Assembly (NCBI GenBank): GCA_030018275.1
Contig: JASEGB010000011.1
Location: 1-51,908 of the forward strand
Direction of reading: 5' to 3'
Length of the DNA stretch: 51,908 nt
Source: Actinomycetota bacterium
GTDB lineage: Bacteria; Actinomycetota; Aquicultoria; Subteraquimicrobiales; Subteraquimicrobiaceae
The translations under genes were made by a program, and so were the position numbers. Within the stretch, counting starts at the first letter, position 1. Each line of letters starts with the position of its first letter. The notes under the pieces are model-generated. The model saw only the letters and a list, made by a program, of their open reading frames with translations, did not search any database and was not told the DNA's origin. Below, piece after piece: positions 17,604 to 26,826 of this stretch.

Positions 17604-18119
17604 TTAGTTCCTCAGCTTCACCCTGGATATCAGCGAAATACTGCAAGCGGGATCGGAAGAGCGAGTGACGGTGAGGGATATTTTGACCGCCTCGACTGAA
17701 CTGGGTATCCAGGTTTGATTGTTGTTCGAATCGTAATAACTCAGTTGGAAGGAGCTCACGTCCTCTAGTTTAACCACGCCTCCGGAGTAACTTGCACCTT
17801 CGATGCGCATGAGATTCGTGCCCGATAAATAATATCGAACTATAACATCGCTGGTATTTTTGAAAACTATCCCGTCCGATTGAGCATCGAGAACCTGGGC
17901 AGCACCTCTTATTTCGTTGCTCATATCATCCAAAGCTTTCTGCGATTCTCTTTGAATATCCCATTCGGTCCTGGTCAACTTCTCGGTCTGGATACCGCTG
18001 TAAAATAGGGCATAGATGGAGAATATCACCAAGATCATTATCGCGGAACCTATAACCAGTTCCGCAATGGTGCTTAAGCCGGATTTCTTCTTAAGGATCC
18101 CTGAGATGCTTCCGCCCAT
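17604..18119 (-). CDS. Type IV pilin-like (PilW-type) minor pilin
   Basis: The 171-residue protein has a short basic leader and a hydrophobic N-terminal helix (GLSTIAELVIGSAIMILVIF), followed by a globular part rich in Ser, Thr and Asn. The leader is atypical: the conserved Glu is six residues after Gly rather than five. It is the last gene of a three-gene cluster of surface-exposed pilin-like proteins. A minor pseudopilin role is inference from fold and neighbours. Confidence 0.7.
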   Translation of the reverse strand: MGGSISGILKKKSGLSTIAELVIGSAIMILVIFSIYALFYSGIQTEKLTRTEWDIQRESQKALDDMSNEIRGAAQVLDAQSDGIVFKNTSDVIVRYYLSGTNLMRIEGASYSGGVVKLEDVSSFQLSYYDSNNNQTWIPSSVEAVKISLTVTRSSDPACSISLISRVKLRN

Positions 18120-18122
18120 GAA

Positions 18123-18512
18123 TTAAACTCCTCCATCCCGCAGGATATAGAAGGTATAGGAGGCAAGAGGTGCCTTGTCATCCTTGGGGTGTTCATAAAC
18201 GTGAATTTTTACGGTATTCATCCCCACTTCTGGGCTGTCTATGGTCACCAATCTCTCAATGCCAAATTGCGGAGCTTCGCTGAGTTGATAATAGGGTACC
18301 GTTGTGGCTAAGGTACCCAAGGATTTAACCTCCTCTGCCTCCTTTCGGGCTAAACTCGCCGCAATGACCCTGAATTTCGCCTTAGAACTTGTCTCCGAAC
18401 TGAAAATGAAAGCGGGGAGGACCATGGCCGCAATGAGCATTACTAACGCCACGGCCACAACGACTTCGCTAATTGAAAATCCATCCTTGTTCTTAAGCCC
18501 AGCCATGAACAT
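18123..18512 (-). CDS. Type IV pilin-like (PilV/PulI-type) prepilin
   Basis: The 129-residue protein has a canonical class III leader: KNKDGFSISEVVVAVALVML, with Gly-Phe cleavage site and Glu at mature position 5. The rest is a short globular domain (YPLSEAPQFG-like YYQLSEAPQFGIERL). It lies 3 nt upstream of the PilW-like gene. No prepilin peptidase, ATPase or PilC gene is in the window, so assembly machinery must be elsewhere. Confidence 0.8.
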   Translation of the reverse strand: MFMAGLKNKDGFSISEVVVAVALVMLIAAMVLPAFIFSSETSSKAKFRVIAASLARKEAEEVKSLGTLATTVPYYQLSEAPQFGIERLVTIDSPEVGMNTVKIHVYEHPKDDKAPLASYTFYILRDGGV

Positions 18513-18521
18513 TTCCTCCCC

Positions 18522-19721
18522 TTACAGCTCCTTCCAAGAAACTACCCGATAATCAGTACCGGGCAAAACTGGTGGATCTGATATCAAATCCGTATCGTAT
18601 GTGAAAGTTGGATTGCCTGAGAGGTAGACATACTTAGCGGACGCAGCTCCAAATATTTCGGGATTACCTGAAATCGCCAAGGCACCATTGGGTGCGTAGA
18701 GAACTCCACCGAGTTCCGGATTTCCAGAAATGGTTATGGCATTGCCGCTTGCCAGACTGATGAAGGCCAGCTTATTGGTACTACCCGGTGTGTAGATGGA
18801 ATTTCCGGAAAGCGAAATCCTGCCTTCGGCGACGATGGTACCATCTCCCGTGCTCCCATTCCCCGAAATTCGGACGTCACCTGTGACATAAACCACCCCT
18901 CTTATCTCAACCTGAGCATCGCCGCTAACCCTCAAATTTCCGTGAATCACTCCCTGTACCACATAGGTGCCGCTCCTGCTGATATTTACATCACCCCAGG
19001 TTTCTCCATTGACCAATGCTTGATTATAAAAACCCAGGGTATTCACGGTGGGGAAGTCCACTGGGCTTACTCCAGTTTGGGTCCCTTGAGTGAAAGTGGG
19101 GCGACCGGAAATGATGATCGATCCCGTAGCCGTGGCCAAACCATCTATCTCGGGATTTCCACTGATTCTAATGTTCGTATTGGCATGTATGTTTCCCATA
19201 TGATCGAGGGGAGCTGAGTTCGTTTTGGCATTCCCGGACATATCTAAATTGAAATTGGAAGCGATTGCATAATTGAAGACCTGCGGAAGTTGCTTCCTGG
19301 CTATGACCTCTACGGTTCTTGTCACCCAACCCGATCCATGCGATACTTTGACCCTACCTTTAGAGGTAATAGTCAGCTCGTTCTCTCCGGGTCCATCCAC
19401 GACCTTCATGGTGTACTTGGATTTGTTGTTTTCCAGCCAATATTCCAGGCTGCCATCGGGTCGCCAAGGAGTTGAATCATCCGCGTGCCCACCGAGAGCT
19501 GAGGGAGTATTGAGATTCCACAACGCATAATTGATTCCCGATTCAGCTACGTATAGGGCATTGGTTTGACTCTTTTTAAATTGGGCGATTTCTAAACCAT
19601 TTACCGTCAAACCGATGGTGCCCGTGAGGAAAACCGTGAGCACGGCGAGGACCATCAAAGTGGTAAAGATTGCTACATAGCCCTCTTCTTTTCTCAGAGC
19701 GCTTGTAAACCCGTTGTACAT
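18522..19721 (-). CDS. PilX-like membrane-anchored protein with SGN-repeat beta-solenoid
   Basis: The N-terminus (KEEGYVAIFTTLMVLAVLTV) is the PilX-like hydrophobic anchor, followed by ALYVAESGINYALWNL. From about residue 150 to 380 the protein contains around ten variants of a short Ser-Gly-Asn repeat (ITISGNPELGG, LAISGNPEIFG, VYLSGNPTF, VRISGNGST, ISLSGNSIY), spaced as in a right-handed beta-solenoid of the polymer-forming/DUF7305 kind. It leads a pilin-like operon and probably forms a surface or pilus-tip scaffold. Length 399 residues. No catalytic motif is present. Confidence 0.75.
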   Translation of the reverse strand: MYNGFTSALRKEEGYVAIFTTLMVLAVLTVFLTGTIGLTVNGLEIAQFKKSQTNALYVAESGINYALWNLNTPSALGGHADDSTPWRPDGSLEYWLENNKSKYTMKVVDGPGENELTITSKGRVKVSHGSGWVTRTVEVIARKQLPQVFNYAIASNFNLDMSGNAKTNSAPLDHMGNIHANTNIRISGNPEIDGLATATGSIIISGRPTFTQGTQTGVSPVDFPTVNTLGFYNQALVNGETWGDVNISRSGTYVVQGVIHGNLRVSGDAQVEIRGVVYVTGDVRISGNGSTGDGTIVAEGRISLSGNSIYTPGSTNKLAFISLASGNAITISGNPELGGVLYAPNGALAISGNPEIFGAASAKYVYLSGNPTFTYDTDLISDPPVLPGTDYRVVSWKEL

Positions 19722-19800
19722 CTTTCGCCTCCAAAACCAACTTACTCTCTATTTGTTATCGGCATCCTTTGCCTATCCCTTTATAGATTTGGGATGGAAC

Positions 19801-21069
19801 TCACCTTTCGCTTTTAACTCCTTGCGCTTTTATTAAGGTTCGCTCCAGGGAAAACCCCCTCTTAACCCCAGAAATTTCCAGGAAATCGAGGGCTATGAGT
19901 CTTGGAGGCTTTAGCTGTATGTGAAGCAGATATAGGGAATAGGGGATATCCTCTTCGACTCGGAAGGTTCTCAAACCTGCAGCTCCCGTGGTTCCAGCAT
20001 TAATGAGAACCGTCCCCTTAATCTTTTTGACACTCGGTACATGGGTATGACCACACAGGATAATGGGTACAGCTCCCATGGCTTCCTCGGCCATCCTTCG
20101 ATCGTGAACCGCCAAAATCAAGGGTTTCTGCATGGACTTTATTTCCCTGACCAATTCTCGGGCAATCTTCTTCATCGCTCCGTTGGAGGCAGGTGTCATC
20201 CGAACCGAATTTGAGGCTGGATCGGGGAAACCAAGCAACTTAATCCCTCCGATGGTCACCGGTTCACCCTCCAAAACCCCGATATTTTCAATTCTTTTGA
20301 GCTCGGCGATTACCTGAGGAGAATCATAATTGCCTGCTACCCGCTCAACCAGATCCACAGCCGCCGGGTTGTTGTGAATATCTGAGATGTGTAGGACTCT
20401 TATCGTCTCCTTATCGAGCTCTACGGGTCCCCATGCTTCCACCCTTGAATAAAATTTGTGAAGGTTTGTCGCGATTAATCGGATTTCCTTTCGAAAAATC
20501 TCGATAGCGCTCAGTTTTTCCTCCACTCGACCAACGATCCACGGGGCTGCCACGAGTGCGCCGATGACCCGGGGGCGTTGCCTCAATGCATCTGCATCAA
20601 AAGTACCATAAGTGGTTCCAACGAGCAGCAAAGCGAGACATAAACCTATTAGAATGCCCTTGAGGACTGAAATCAGGCTTCGTTTGGGAAGAAAAAGTGC
20701 ACCCGCCGCCCCTCCCAGAGCTGCGAAAAGGAAGAGTCTAAATATGAAATTCCAAATGATTGCACGCGCTCTTTCCTCCAATTTTCGCAGCAGTTCTCCT
20801 GACCTCAAGGTTCCCATGGATATTCCCTTGAGTTTTTGGAGATCGATTCTGATTAATGTAACTTTGAGTTCCAATGGTGAGAGGTGAGTTTGAGCTTTTA
20901 CCTCACCCAATGGGGGAATGGAAATGGAAGTGGAGGGTTTGACGCTCAGTTCGATCTCAAATCCATTTAAATCGTAAGAGGCTGGACCCAAAAGGGTTAT
21001 GGACAATAAACTGAAGAGGCAGGTACAGAGGATGAGTAAGGCGCGTGCTTAGCCCATGAATCGTTTCAT
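19801..21069 (-). pseudogene. Metallophosphoesterase membrane protein with nonsense codon and internal deletion
   Basis: The family is recognisable: HISDIHNNP (first metal motif), AGNYDSP, LAVHDRRMA and the final CGHTHVPSVKKIKGTVLINA. Two lesions are visible. First, from the ATG at 21069, coupled directly to the preceding stop, the frame reads MKRFMG, then TAA, then a good signal/membrane helix (RALLILCTCLFSLLSITLLG); the frame open without a stop begins only at TTG 21006, inside that helix. Second, between HISDIHNNP and AGNYD only about 13 residues remain, so the usual GDxxD metal-binding motif is missing. The product, if made, is probably inactive. Confidence 0.75.
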
Positions 21070-21876
21070 TTACTTATCTTTTAACTCTTTCTTTCGCTTA
21101 TTTTGCCTTGAGGTTTGAATATCCTTCCACTTTTCCTGAGCTAAGGAAAAGCCCACGCTCAAAGCCAATTCGTGAAGTTTACCCCTTTCCTTTGCCTTGC
21201 AGACGTGTTCCTCGCCTATGATCTCTCCCTTAGCTATAATGATCCGGTCCTGGTCATCTTTGATCGTCATCCCGGCCATTTTGCCCAGGCAATATGCTTC
21301 TTCCTTTTCCCCGAGGACTCTATCGATGCCCTTTTTTGTCTTCGCAGCGCTCTTGGCGAGATGCTCAAAGGCCTCCTTTAACCCGAAAGACTCTTCCTGA
21401 ACCTCATCCGAGACGATTACTGCATCCTCGCCCACACTGACGAGCATGGTTGCCGGTATGCCACTTCTCCCTCGGGTTATATCCTTAACCCAACCCCGGG
21501 TCACCTCCAGCTCCCTAAGGGCTCCGGAATCCGCGTGTATTATTACGTCGCTTACCTCCCCCAACCTTGTGCCAGCTCTCGTTAAAACCGGGGTATTTAA
21601 AATTCCAAGCTTTTTTTCCATCAAATTCTTGATCTCAGGGGCTTTTTTTGAGGGGATCAAAACATCGCGATTTGGAAGTATCAGTGCATTCTCTCCGATG
21701 CTTTCAACCTTCTCATACAGGACAAACTTAACTCCCCCCAAGAGACCCTTAATCCCGATGGCAATTACTCGCAGAGTCATGTTCTCCGGATCAAAAATTA
21801 CATCTTTAACCTTGCCTATTTCTTTGCCCTCCTCTAAAACAACCACCGGGAGATTCAAAATATCACTTACTCTCAT
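21070..21876 (-). CDS. PRC-barrel domain protein
   Basis: Two PRC-barrel units occur in the first 150 residues: MRVSDILNLPVVVLEEGKEI with GKVKDVIFDPE, and NTPVLTRAGTRLGEVSDVII. A charged, partly helical C-terminal region follows (AEHLAKSAAKTKKGIDRVLG-like) and ends in a basic tail. PRC-barrels occur in stress, RNA-maturation and cell-division proteins; no specific job can be assigned. The gene follows a YtxH-type gene and abuts the phosphoesterase start (TAAATG). Confidence 0.8.
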   Translation of the reverse strand: MRVSDILNLPVVVLEEGKEIGKVKDVIFDPENMTLRVIAIGIKGLLGGVKFVLYEKVESIGENALILPNRDVLIPSKKAPEIKNLMEKKLGILNTPVLTRAGTRLGEVSDVIIHADSGALRELEVTRGWVKDITRGRSGIPATMLVSVGEDAVIVSDEVQEESFGLKEAFEHLAKSAAKTKKGIDRVLGEKEEAYCLGKMAGMTIKDDQDRIIIAKGEIIGEEHVCKAKERGKLHELALSVGFSLAQEKWKDIQTSRQNKRKKELKDK

Positions 21877-21916
21877 CGATCACAGCCCTCTATGTTCATG
21901 CTCTTTAAAGGGAAAG

Positions 21917-22258
21917 TCACTCTTCCTTCTTGGCCTTTTTCTTCGCTTCCATCTTCTCCTTTACCGTCTCTACCTGGCTTTTTATTTTCTCCCTCGCTTC
22001 CTCAATTTTCTCCTTCAAACCTTCAGTTTTTTGACAGGCAGTCTCCTTGCCGGACTCGATGGCCTCTCGCAATTTTTCTTTCTGGACCTGATAGGCTTCC
22101 TTTCCCGTTTCCATGAGTTCTTCAGCTTTTGATTTCAGCTGCTCTCTGGTTTCCCTCCCGGGTCTGGGAGCGAAAAGTAAACCCGTTAGAACTCCAACGA
22201 TTCCTCCGAAAATAAAACCTATGAGCCCCGCCAAAAATCCGCCACGCCTTTCGGCCAT
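21917..22258 (-). CDS. YtxH-domain general stress protein
   Basis: The 113-residue protein has one glycine-rich membrane helix (FLAGLIGFIFGGIVGVLTGL), the family signature LLFAPRPGRETREQLKSKAE, and a long charged coiled-coil tail of Glu and Lys. A second YtxH-type gene lies at 43055-43357. Members are membrane-associated stress proteins of unclear biochemistry. Confidence 0.85.
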   Translation of the reverse strand: MAERRGGFLAGLIGFIFGGIVGVLTGLLFAPRPGRETREQLKSKAEELMETGKEAYQVQKEKLREAIESGKETACQKTEGLKEKIEEAREKIKSQVETVKEKMEAKKKAKKEE

Positions 22259-22327
22259 TCTTCCTCACCCCCCTCAAGAGTGTGCCTTTGTTTAACATCT
22301 TCATTGTAGGAGAAACCCCTCCCCCTT

Positions 22328-23368
22328 TCAAGGAAGCGGTTTAACCCTCATGTAATTGATGTACAACGTCTGAATGAATTTTATGGGAAAACCTCGACCG
22401 AGTATGCGAGCGGCCAAATCGATCCTTTTATTGGGCATCCTCAATAGCCAGCCTTGAATTCTTAAAAAGAGGGAAAAGGCAAACCTGTGTCTGTGGACGA
22501 AATGTTGGTACTCCTTTAACGCCTCCCCTAAGGCGCATTCCCCATCGATGACCTTTTGAATTATCTGCCCACACCTCTGACCAAAATAAATGCTTTGTCT
22601 TATTCCCTCGCCGGTCGTAGGGAAAGCTTGTCCAGCGGAGTCGCCCACTAAAAATAGGTGACCAACGGTGGGTTTTCGCAATTTAAAGGGGATGAATCCG
22701 CCATGCACTCTCCCCATGCTCAGTCCAAAACTGGTCACGAATTCTCTCAAACGGCTCATCAGATTCGTATTCCCCGTATAGCTTCCCAACCCAAATCGAC
22801 ACCTTTCCCCGGCGGGGAAAATCCAGGCATAACCGGTCTCAATCACCTTTGGATCCATGAAGAAAGAGAGCTCTTGGCCCTGGCTCTGGTAGTAAACTTC
22901 GGTTTCCACCCCGAAAAAAAGTTCCTCTTTGCTCACAAAATCCTTCTGGATGGATGAGGCGAGCCTCGCCCGCCATCCCGTACAATCCACAATGCAAGGT
23001 GAGAAAAAGGAGCCCTTATCCGTAATCAACTGCCCATCTTCAAAACCCAAGACGTTGGCTTTTAGGAATTCTCCATGAAATCTGTGAGCCAACCGGAGAC
23101 AGCATTCACGATAATCGAAGGTGCAAAGGGGCTCCACGGTTTGATATTCCGTACATCCAAAGGAGGTTTGAAATCTTACCCTCCCCAGTATTTGAAGCAC
23201 TGAATCCTCGCAGCCCAATGACCGCAATACCTCGTAATATGTGGCGCAGGCGGAGGTGGGCAAACTGCCTATATCCTTGCGATCGATCAACAGAATTTTT
23301 CCCCTAAGTTGGGTGGCGACCGACAATCCCGCGAAACTCGCTCCGGCGATGATGGCATCGTACTTCAT
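22328..23368 (-). CDS. Geranylgeranyl-reductase-like FAD-dependent oxidoreductase
   Basis: The FAD-binding GxGxxG-type start is MKYDAIIAGASFAGLSVATQ, and the second FAD motif is VGHLFLVGDSAGQAFPTTGEG, which is diagnostic of the geranylgeranyl reductase/menaquinone-saturase group. The 346-residue length fits. The TSACATYYEVL stretch occupies the position of the catalytic Cys region in digeranylgeranyl reductases. Possible substrates are isoprenoid lipids or the menaquinone side chain. No isoprenoid genes lie nearby. Confidence 0.8.
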   Translation of the reverse strand: MKYDAIIAGASFAGLSVATQLRGKILLIDRKDIGSLPTSACATYYEVLRSLGCEDSVLQILGRVRFQTSFGCTEYQTVEPLCTFDYRECCLRLAHRFHGEFLKANVLGFEDGQLITDKGSFFSPCIVDCTGWRARLASSIQKDFVSKEELFFGVETEVYYQSQGQELSFFMDPKVIETGYAWIFPAGERCRFGLGSYTGNTNLMSRLREFVTSFGLSMGRVHGGFIPFKLRKPTVGHLFLVGDSAGQAFPTTGEGIRQSIYFGQRCGQIIQKVIDGECALGEALKEYQHFVHRHRFAFSLFLRIQGWLLRMPNKRIDLAARILGRGFPIKFIQTLYINYMRVKPLP

Positions 23369-23395
23369 GTGACCACCGAATTATACCTGACCCTG

Positions 23396-23668
23396 AACTG
23401 GACTATTAACGAGTTTGGTTTACACATATATTTAAGGGAGGGGTAAGTGTTAAGAAAGTGTCGGAGCCTCGCTTATGAAAACTTTTGAACAGACTCACAG
23501 TTCTGTAGCGAGGCGAGACCCGAGCGGCCCCGAAGGACTCGTTTCACTCGCCAACGGGGTAAACGGCCGTAACTGCGCCTGCCCCGTAGACGCGACAGCG
23601 TTCTTCGGGGTGTTTTCGGAGCACTTCACCCCGACCATAGTGCTAACCCATCTTGTTAATAATGCACC
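23396..23668. repeat. Segment flanked by inverted copies of an intergenic repeat (MITE-like)
   Basis: A copy running AACTGGACTATTAACGAG... to GGGAGGGGTAAGTG (23396-23449) is answered by an inverted copy of its core (23639-23668, CATCTTGTTAATAAT). The core motif is GTGTCAAC-N4-CTTGTTAATA in one orientation. About 190 nt of GC-rich sequence lies between. Related copies lie at 34487-34544 and 49627-49718. The inverted pair suggests a small non-autonomous element; no target duplication was identified. Confidence 0.5.
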
Positions 23669-23673
23669 TGAAT

Positions 23674-24618
23674 TTATCTTTCAAGTGCTAATCTCACTAG
23701 CTTGTCCACCAAATCTGGAAATTCCATTCCCGCCGCTTTGGCGGCCATGGGAAGAAGGCTCGTTTCGGTCATTCCGGGGCTGGTATTGAGCTCAAGTACG
23801 TAGGGGACATCATCTTCGCCAATTATCATATCCACTCGTGAGACATCGCGACACCTAAGGATACGATGAACTTTAACCGCGGTGTTCTGGACTTTTTCGG
23901 TGAGTTCCTTCGATATCCTTGCAGGCACGAAGTAATCGGTCATTCCCATGGTATACATGGACTCAAAATCGAAGAATTCTTTTTTGGGGACAATTTCTAC
24001 CACGGGTAATGGTTTAGGATTAGCGTTTCCGATGATGCTTACGGCCACTTCTTTCCCCTTGATATATTCCTCCAAAAGCACCTTATCATCGTAACTCAAG
24101 GCTCCAATCAAGGCACTGGGCAACTCTTCTGGCGTCTTTACGAACTTTATGCCCAGAGCCGAACCCTGGCAGGCGGGTTTGACCACAATCGGTAAACCTA
24201 TTTTTTTGATCACCTCGCCCAGAACACCCGAGGCTCCCATCTCCTTAAAGCTCCCTGAGCTCAGCGCGTAGAATTTTGGGGTGGGGATTCCCTCGATTTG
24301 GAAAATTTCCTTTGATAGGACCTTATCGAAACCAACTATACTTGAGTAAACGCCTGGACCCGTGTAAGGGACACCCAGTATCTCCAGAAGCTCTTGGACG
24401 GTTCCATCCTCTCCGTACTTACCATGAAGGGCGATATATACCAGTTCTACATGCTCTCTTAGCAGGTTATTGACCAAATTTTCATTTATATCCAGCTGTA
24501 TGACTTTGTATCCCTTTTCCTTAAGGGCGTCGGAAATCCTGCGGCCGCTTTTTAGCGATACCTCCCTTTCCAAAGAGCGACCTCCCATGAGTACGGCAAT
24601 TTTCTCTCTCACCTTCAT
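23674..24618 (-). CDS. ddl: D-alanine-D-alanine ligase family protein (first of two)
   Basis: This ATP-grasp ligase starts VLMGGRSLEREVSLKSG and has VYIALHGKYGEDGTVQ, VPYTGPGVYSSIVGFDK, VKPACQGSALGIKFV and VLELNTSPGMTETSLLP. The ACQGSALG form resembles the second Ddl type of actinobacteria, whereas the paralogue at 42094-43035 has the common AREGSTIG form. It is the last gene of a T-box-controlled operon, 6 nt after a PhzF-like gene. D-Ala-D-Ala formation is likely, but the altered glycine loop and operon partners leave room for another substrate. Confidence 0.85.
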   Translation of the reverse strand: MKVREKIAVLMGGRSLEREVSLKSGRRISDALKEKGYKVIQLDINENLVNNLLREHVELVYIALHGKYGEDGTVQELLEILGVPYTGPGVYSSIVGFDKVLSKEIFQIEGIPTPKFYALSSGSFKEMGASGVLGEVIKKIGLPIVVKPACQGSALGIKFVKTPEELPSALIGALSYDDKVLLEEYIKGKEVAVSIIGNANPKPLPVVEIVPKKEFFDFESMYTMGMTDYFVPARISKELTEKVQNTAVKVHRILRCRDVSRVDMIIGEDDVPYVLELNTSPGMTETSLLPMAAKAAGMEFPDLVDKLVRLALER

Positions 24619-24624
24619 CTCCCC

Positions 24625-25530
24625 CTATAGGAAAATTTCTCCTTCAAAGACCGTAACCGCCTTACCACCCACCTTAATCAGATGAACCTCCGTATCGGTG
24701 AAGTGCAATTCTACTATGATCTCGCTTGGACGGTTGAGAACATGCCCTTGCTCAGCGATGAGGGTCAGCGGTGAGTTCCCCCTTATGATCTTATTCTTCA
24801 CCAGATAAGCTCCCAAAGCTCCATTGGCGATACCGCTGGCGACCTCCTCCGGGATGCCAAGCTTTGGAGCAAAGGATCTCGTGTGAACCATGGCAATGGG
24901 TGAAATCGTTTCAAGGGTGAACACGTGAGTGCAAGCCCCGATTTCCTCATCGAGTTGAGTAAGGGAGTTAAAATCGGGTTTCATTTCCTGAAGTGTGGGT
25001 AGGTGCTTGAGTGGCACCATGAGCCTGGGCAAGCTGGTGGAAACGATTTCCACCGGGAAACTGGCTCCGGCTATCTCCGATGGATCGATTCCAAGAGCAT
25101 CGGCCAGCCTCTGCAGTGAGCCTTCGAAGGGAGCAAAAACTGGTTTTACCTGCGTTGTCATGATCTTTCTTATCTCTGCTCCACGACAATGAATTTCAAT
25201 GGGGAGGATCCCAGCCTTCGTTTGCTGAACGATTTTCATGACGGGTCCCTTCGGGAAGAACCTCGCTTCCTCCACCATGGTGTGGACGGCGGCAATACTG
25301 GCGTCACTTAAGAGATCCACCTCAGTCTTTGGGGTGTAAAAGCGAACTTTAAAATCGGCTTTCTTTTCGGTGGGTTTTAAAATGAATGCCGTTTGAAGAT
25401 CCATTTCTCGAGCAATTTTTGCCATTTCACCCTCGGTCAACTCGTCTCCCTCTGTTACCACCGCTATGGGATTGCCGGCAAAGGGTACGGAGGTGAAGGT
25501 ATCCACCTGTTTGATTCTGATCCTCTTCAT
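24625..25530 (-). CDS. PhzF-family isomerase/epimerase
   Basis: The 301-residue protein belongs to the DAP-epimerase-fold PhzF family. It starts IRIKQVDTFTSVPFAGNPIA, followed by EMAKIAREMDLQTAFIL with the catalytic-type Glu/Asp region. It then has VDLLSDASIAAVH and the C-terminal GNSPLTLIAEQGHVL. In the usual motif FAGNPAAV and GHPTLAS, the second is changed to SDASIAA, so the glycine half of the active site differs. The substrate is unknown. It sits between a PLP aminotransferase and a Ddl. Confidence 0.85.
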   Translation of the reverse strand: MKRIRIKQVDTFTSVPFAGNPIAVVTEGDELTEGEMAKIAREMDLQTAFILKPTEKKADFKVRFYTPKTEVDLLSDASIAAVHTMVEEARFFPKGPVMKIVQQTKAGILPIEIHCRGAEIRKIMTTQVKPVFAPFEGSLQRLADALGIDPSEIAGASFPVEIVSTSLPRLMVPLKHLPTLQEMKPDFNSLTQLDEEIGACTHVFTLETISPIAMVHTRSFAPKLGIPEEVASGIANGALGAYLVKNKIIRGNSPLTLIAEQGHVLNRPSEIIVELHFTDTEVHLIKVGGKAVTVFEGEIFL

Positions 25531-25540
25531 GGGAAATCCC

Positions 25541-26797
25541 CTAAAGGTGTAATTTCTTAGCCACCGATTTATACAGTATGATGTACCTTTTAACGACCTT
25601 GGAAAGTCTCTTTATTCCCTCGTGTATGACCTCTTCTTCCGGGTAACAAAAGGCCAAACGCATGTAATTCTTACCGCTCGCATCGGCAAAGAATCCCCGG
25701 CCCGGAACATAGGCGACCTTTTCTGAAATTGCCTCCGCCAACATCTCAGTGGTATCGACATACTCCGGTAAAGCCACCCAAACGAAGAAACCTCCCTGCG
25801 GCTTTGTCCATCTCACCTCGTCGGGGAAGAACTCCTCCAAAGCCTGGAGCATGGCATCCCTCCTGCTCCGATAAATTTCAACTAACTTCTCTATATGCCT
25901 CTTCCACAGATTGTGGGTAAAGTATTCCTCCACGACTCTTTGGGCGAAGGAGCTTGAGCACAAGTCGGCAGCCTGTTTCGCAAATATAAGCTTTTCAAGA
26001 ATTGGTTTTGGCGCCACAACCCATCCCAGTCTCAAACCTGGAGAAAATATCTTTGAGAAAGTCCCCACGTAAATTACCGAATCGTCCATGGCTTTCAAGT
26101 TCTTTATGTCCTCTCCCTCAAATCTCAGCCGTCCGTAGGCGTTATCCTCCACAACGATTAAGCCATGCTCCCTTGCCAAACTTAAGAGGTGCTCGCGTCT
26201 CTTCAGGGAAAGGGTGACTCCGGCGGGGTTGTGGAAATTGGGGACCAAATAAATGAATTTGAGGACCTCGCCTTTCTTTGTAAACTCTTCGAGGGTCTCC
26301 TGTAAAAGGTCAACCTGTAAACCATCCTTATCCAGTGGGATGGAGACAATATTGGCTTCATAACTGGCGAAGGCATTGAGTGCCCCCACGTAGCTTGGTG
26401 CCTCCACGATGATCTTATCGCCGGGATTGATGAAGATCTTGCTCAATAAATCCAAAGCTTGCTGTGCCCCGTCGGTGACCAAAATATCATCGAAATCGAC
26501 CTTTATGCCCTCTTCCTCCATGAGCTTTATTATGTGCTTCTTCAATCCCTTATGCCCCTCGGATGGACCATATTGAAGCGCTGCACTTCCCTCTCGTTGC
26601 ATGGCATGTTCTGTGGCCTCAACTACCTTCTCAAAGCGAAAGAGTCTCGTATATGGCAGACCACCAGCGAGGGAGATAATATCCGGTCTCGCCGTGACGC
26701 TCAGCAAATCTCTGATCCCAGAAGATTTCATGGAAGCAGTTCTATGGGCATATAATTCCACCCATTTATCGAACTTGAATTCGGTCATAGATTTCAC
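25541..26797 (-). CDS. PLP-dependent aminotransferase, class I/II (LysN/2-aminoadipate type)
   Basis: The 418-residue enzyme has fold-type I features: ISLAGGLPYTRLF, LQYGPSEGHKGLKKHI, VPNFHNPAGVTLS, EDNAYGRLRFEG, and the PLP lysine in VGTFSKIFSPGLRLGW. GGLP and the Tyr-Gly-Pro-Ser-Glu-Gly stretch are typical of the LysN/ARO8-like group, which acts on branched or aromatic amino acids or 2-aminoadipate. The GTG start at 26797 lies 30 nt after a T-box terminator, so expression should follow the charging state of a tRNA. First gene of the aminotransferase-PhzF-Ddl operon. Confidence 0.88.
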   Translation of the reverse strand: MKSMTEFKFDKWVELYAHRTASMKSSGIRDLLSVTARPDIISLAGGLPYTRLFRFEKVVEATEHAMQREGSAALQYGPSEGHKGLKKHIIKLMEEEGIKVDFDDILVTDGAQQALDLLSKIFINPGDKIIVEAPSYVGALNAFASYEANIVSIPLDKDGLQVDLLQETLEEFTKKGEVLKFIYLVPNFHNPAGVTLSLKRREHLLSLAREHGLIVVEDNAYGRLRFEGEDIKNLKAMDDSVIYVGTFSKIFSPGLRLGWVVAPKPILEKLIFAKQAADLCSSSFAQRVVEEYFTHNLWKRHIEKLVEIYRSRRDAMLQALEEFFPDEVRWTKPQGGFFVWVALPEYVDTTEMLAEAISEKVAYVPGRGFFADASGKNYMRLAFCYPEEEVIHEGIKRLSKVVKRYIILYKSVAKKLHL

Positions 26798-26826
26798 CCA
26801 TCATTAAAGAATTCAACCATACTAAA

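Noticed and set aside
19440-19470. Further intragenic palindromic element in the SGN-repeat gene (CTGCCATCGGGTCGCC)
   Set aside because: It lacks the palindromic core, and the encoded WRPDGSLEYW fits a normal protein loop.
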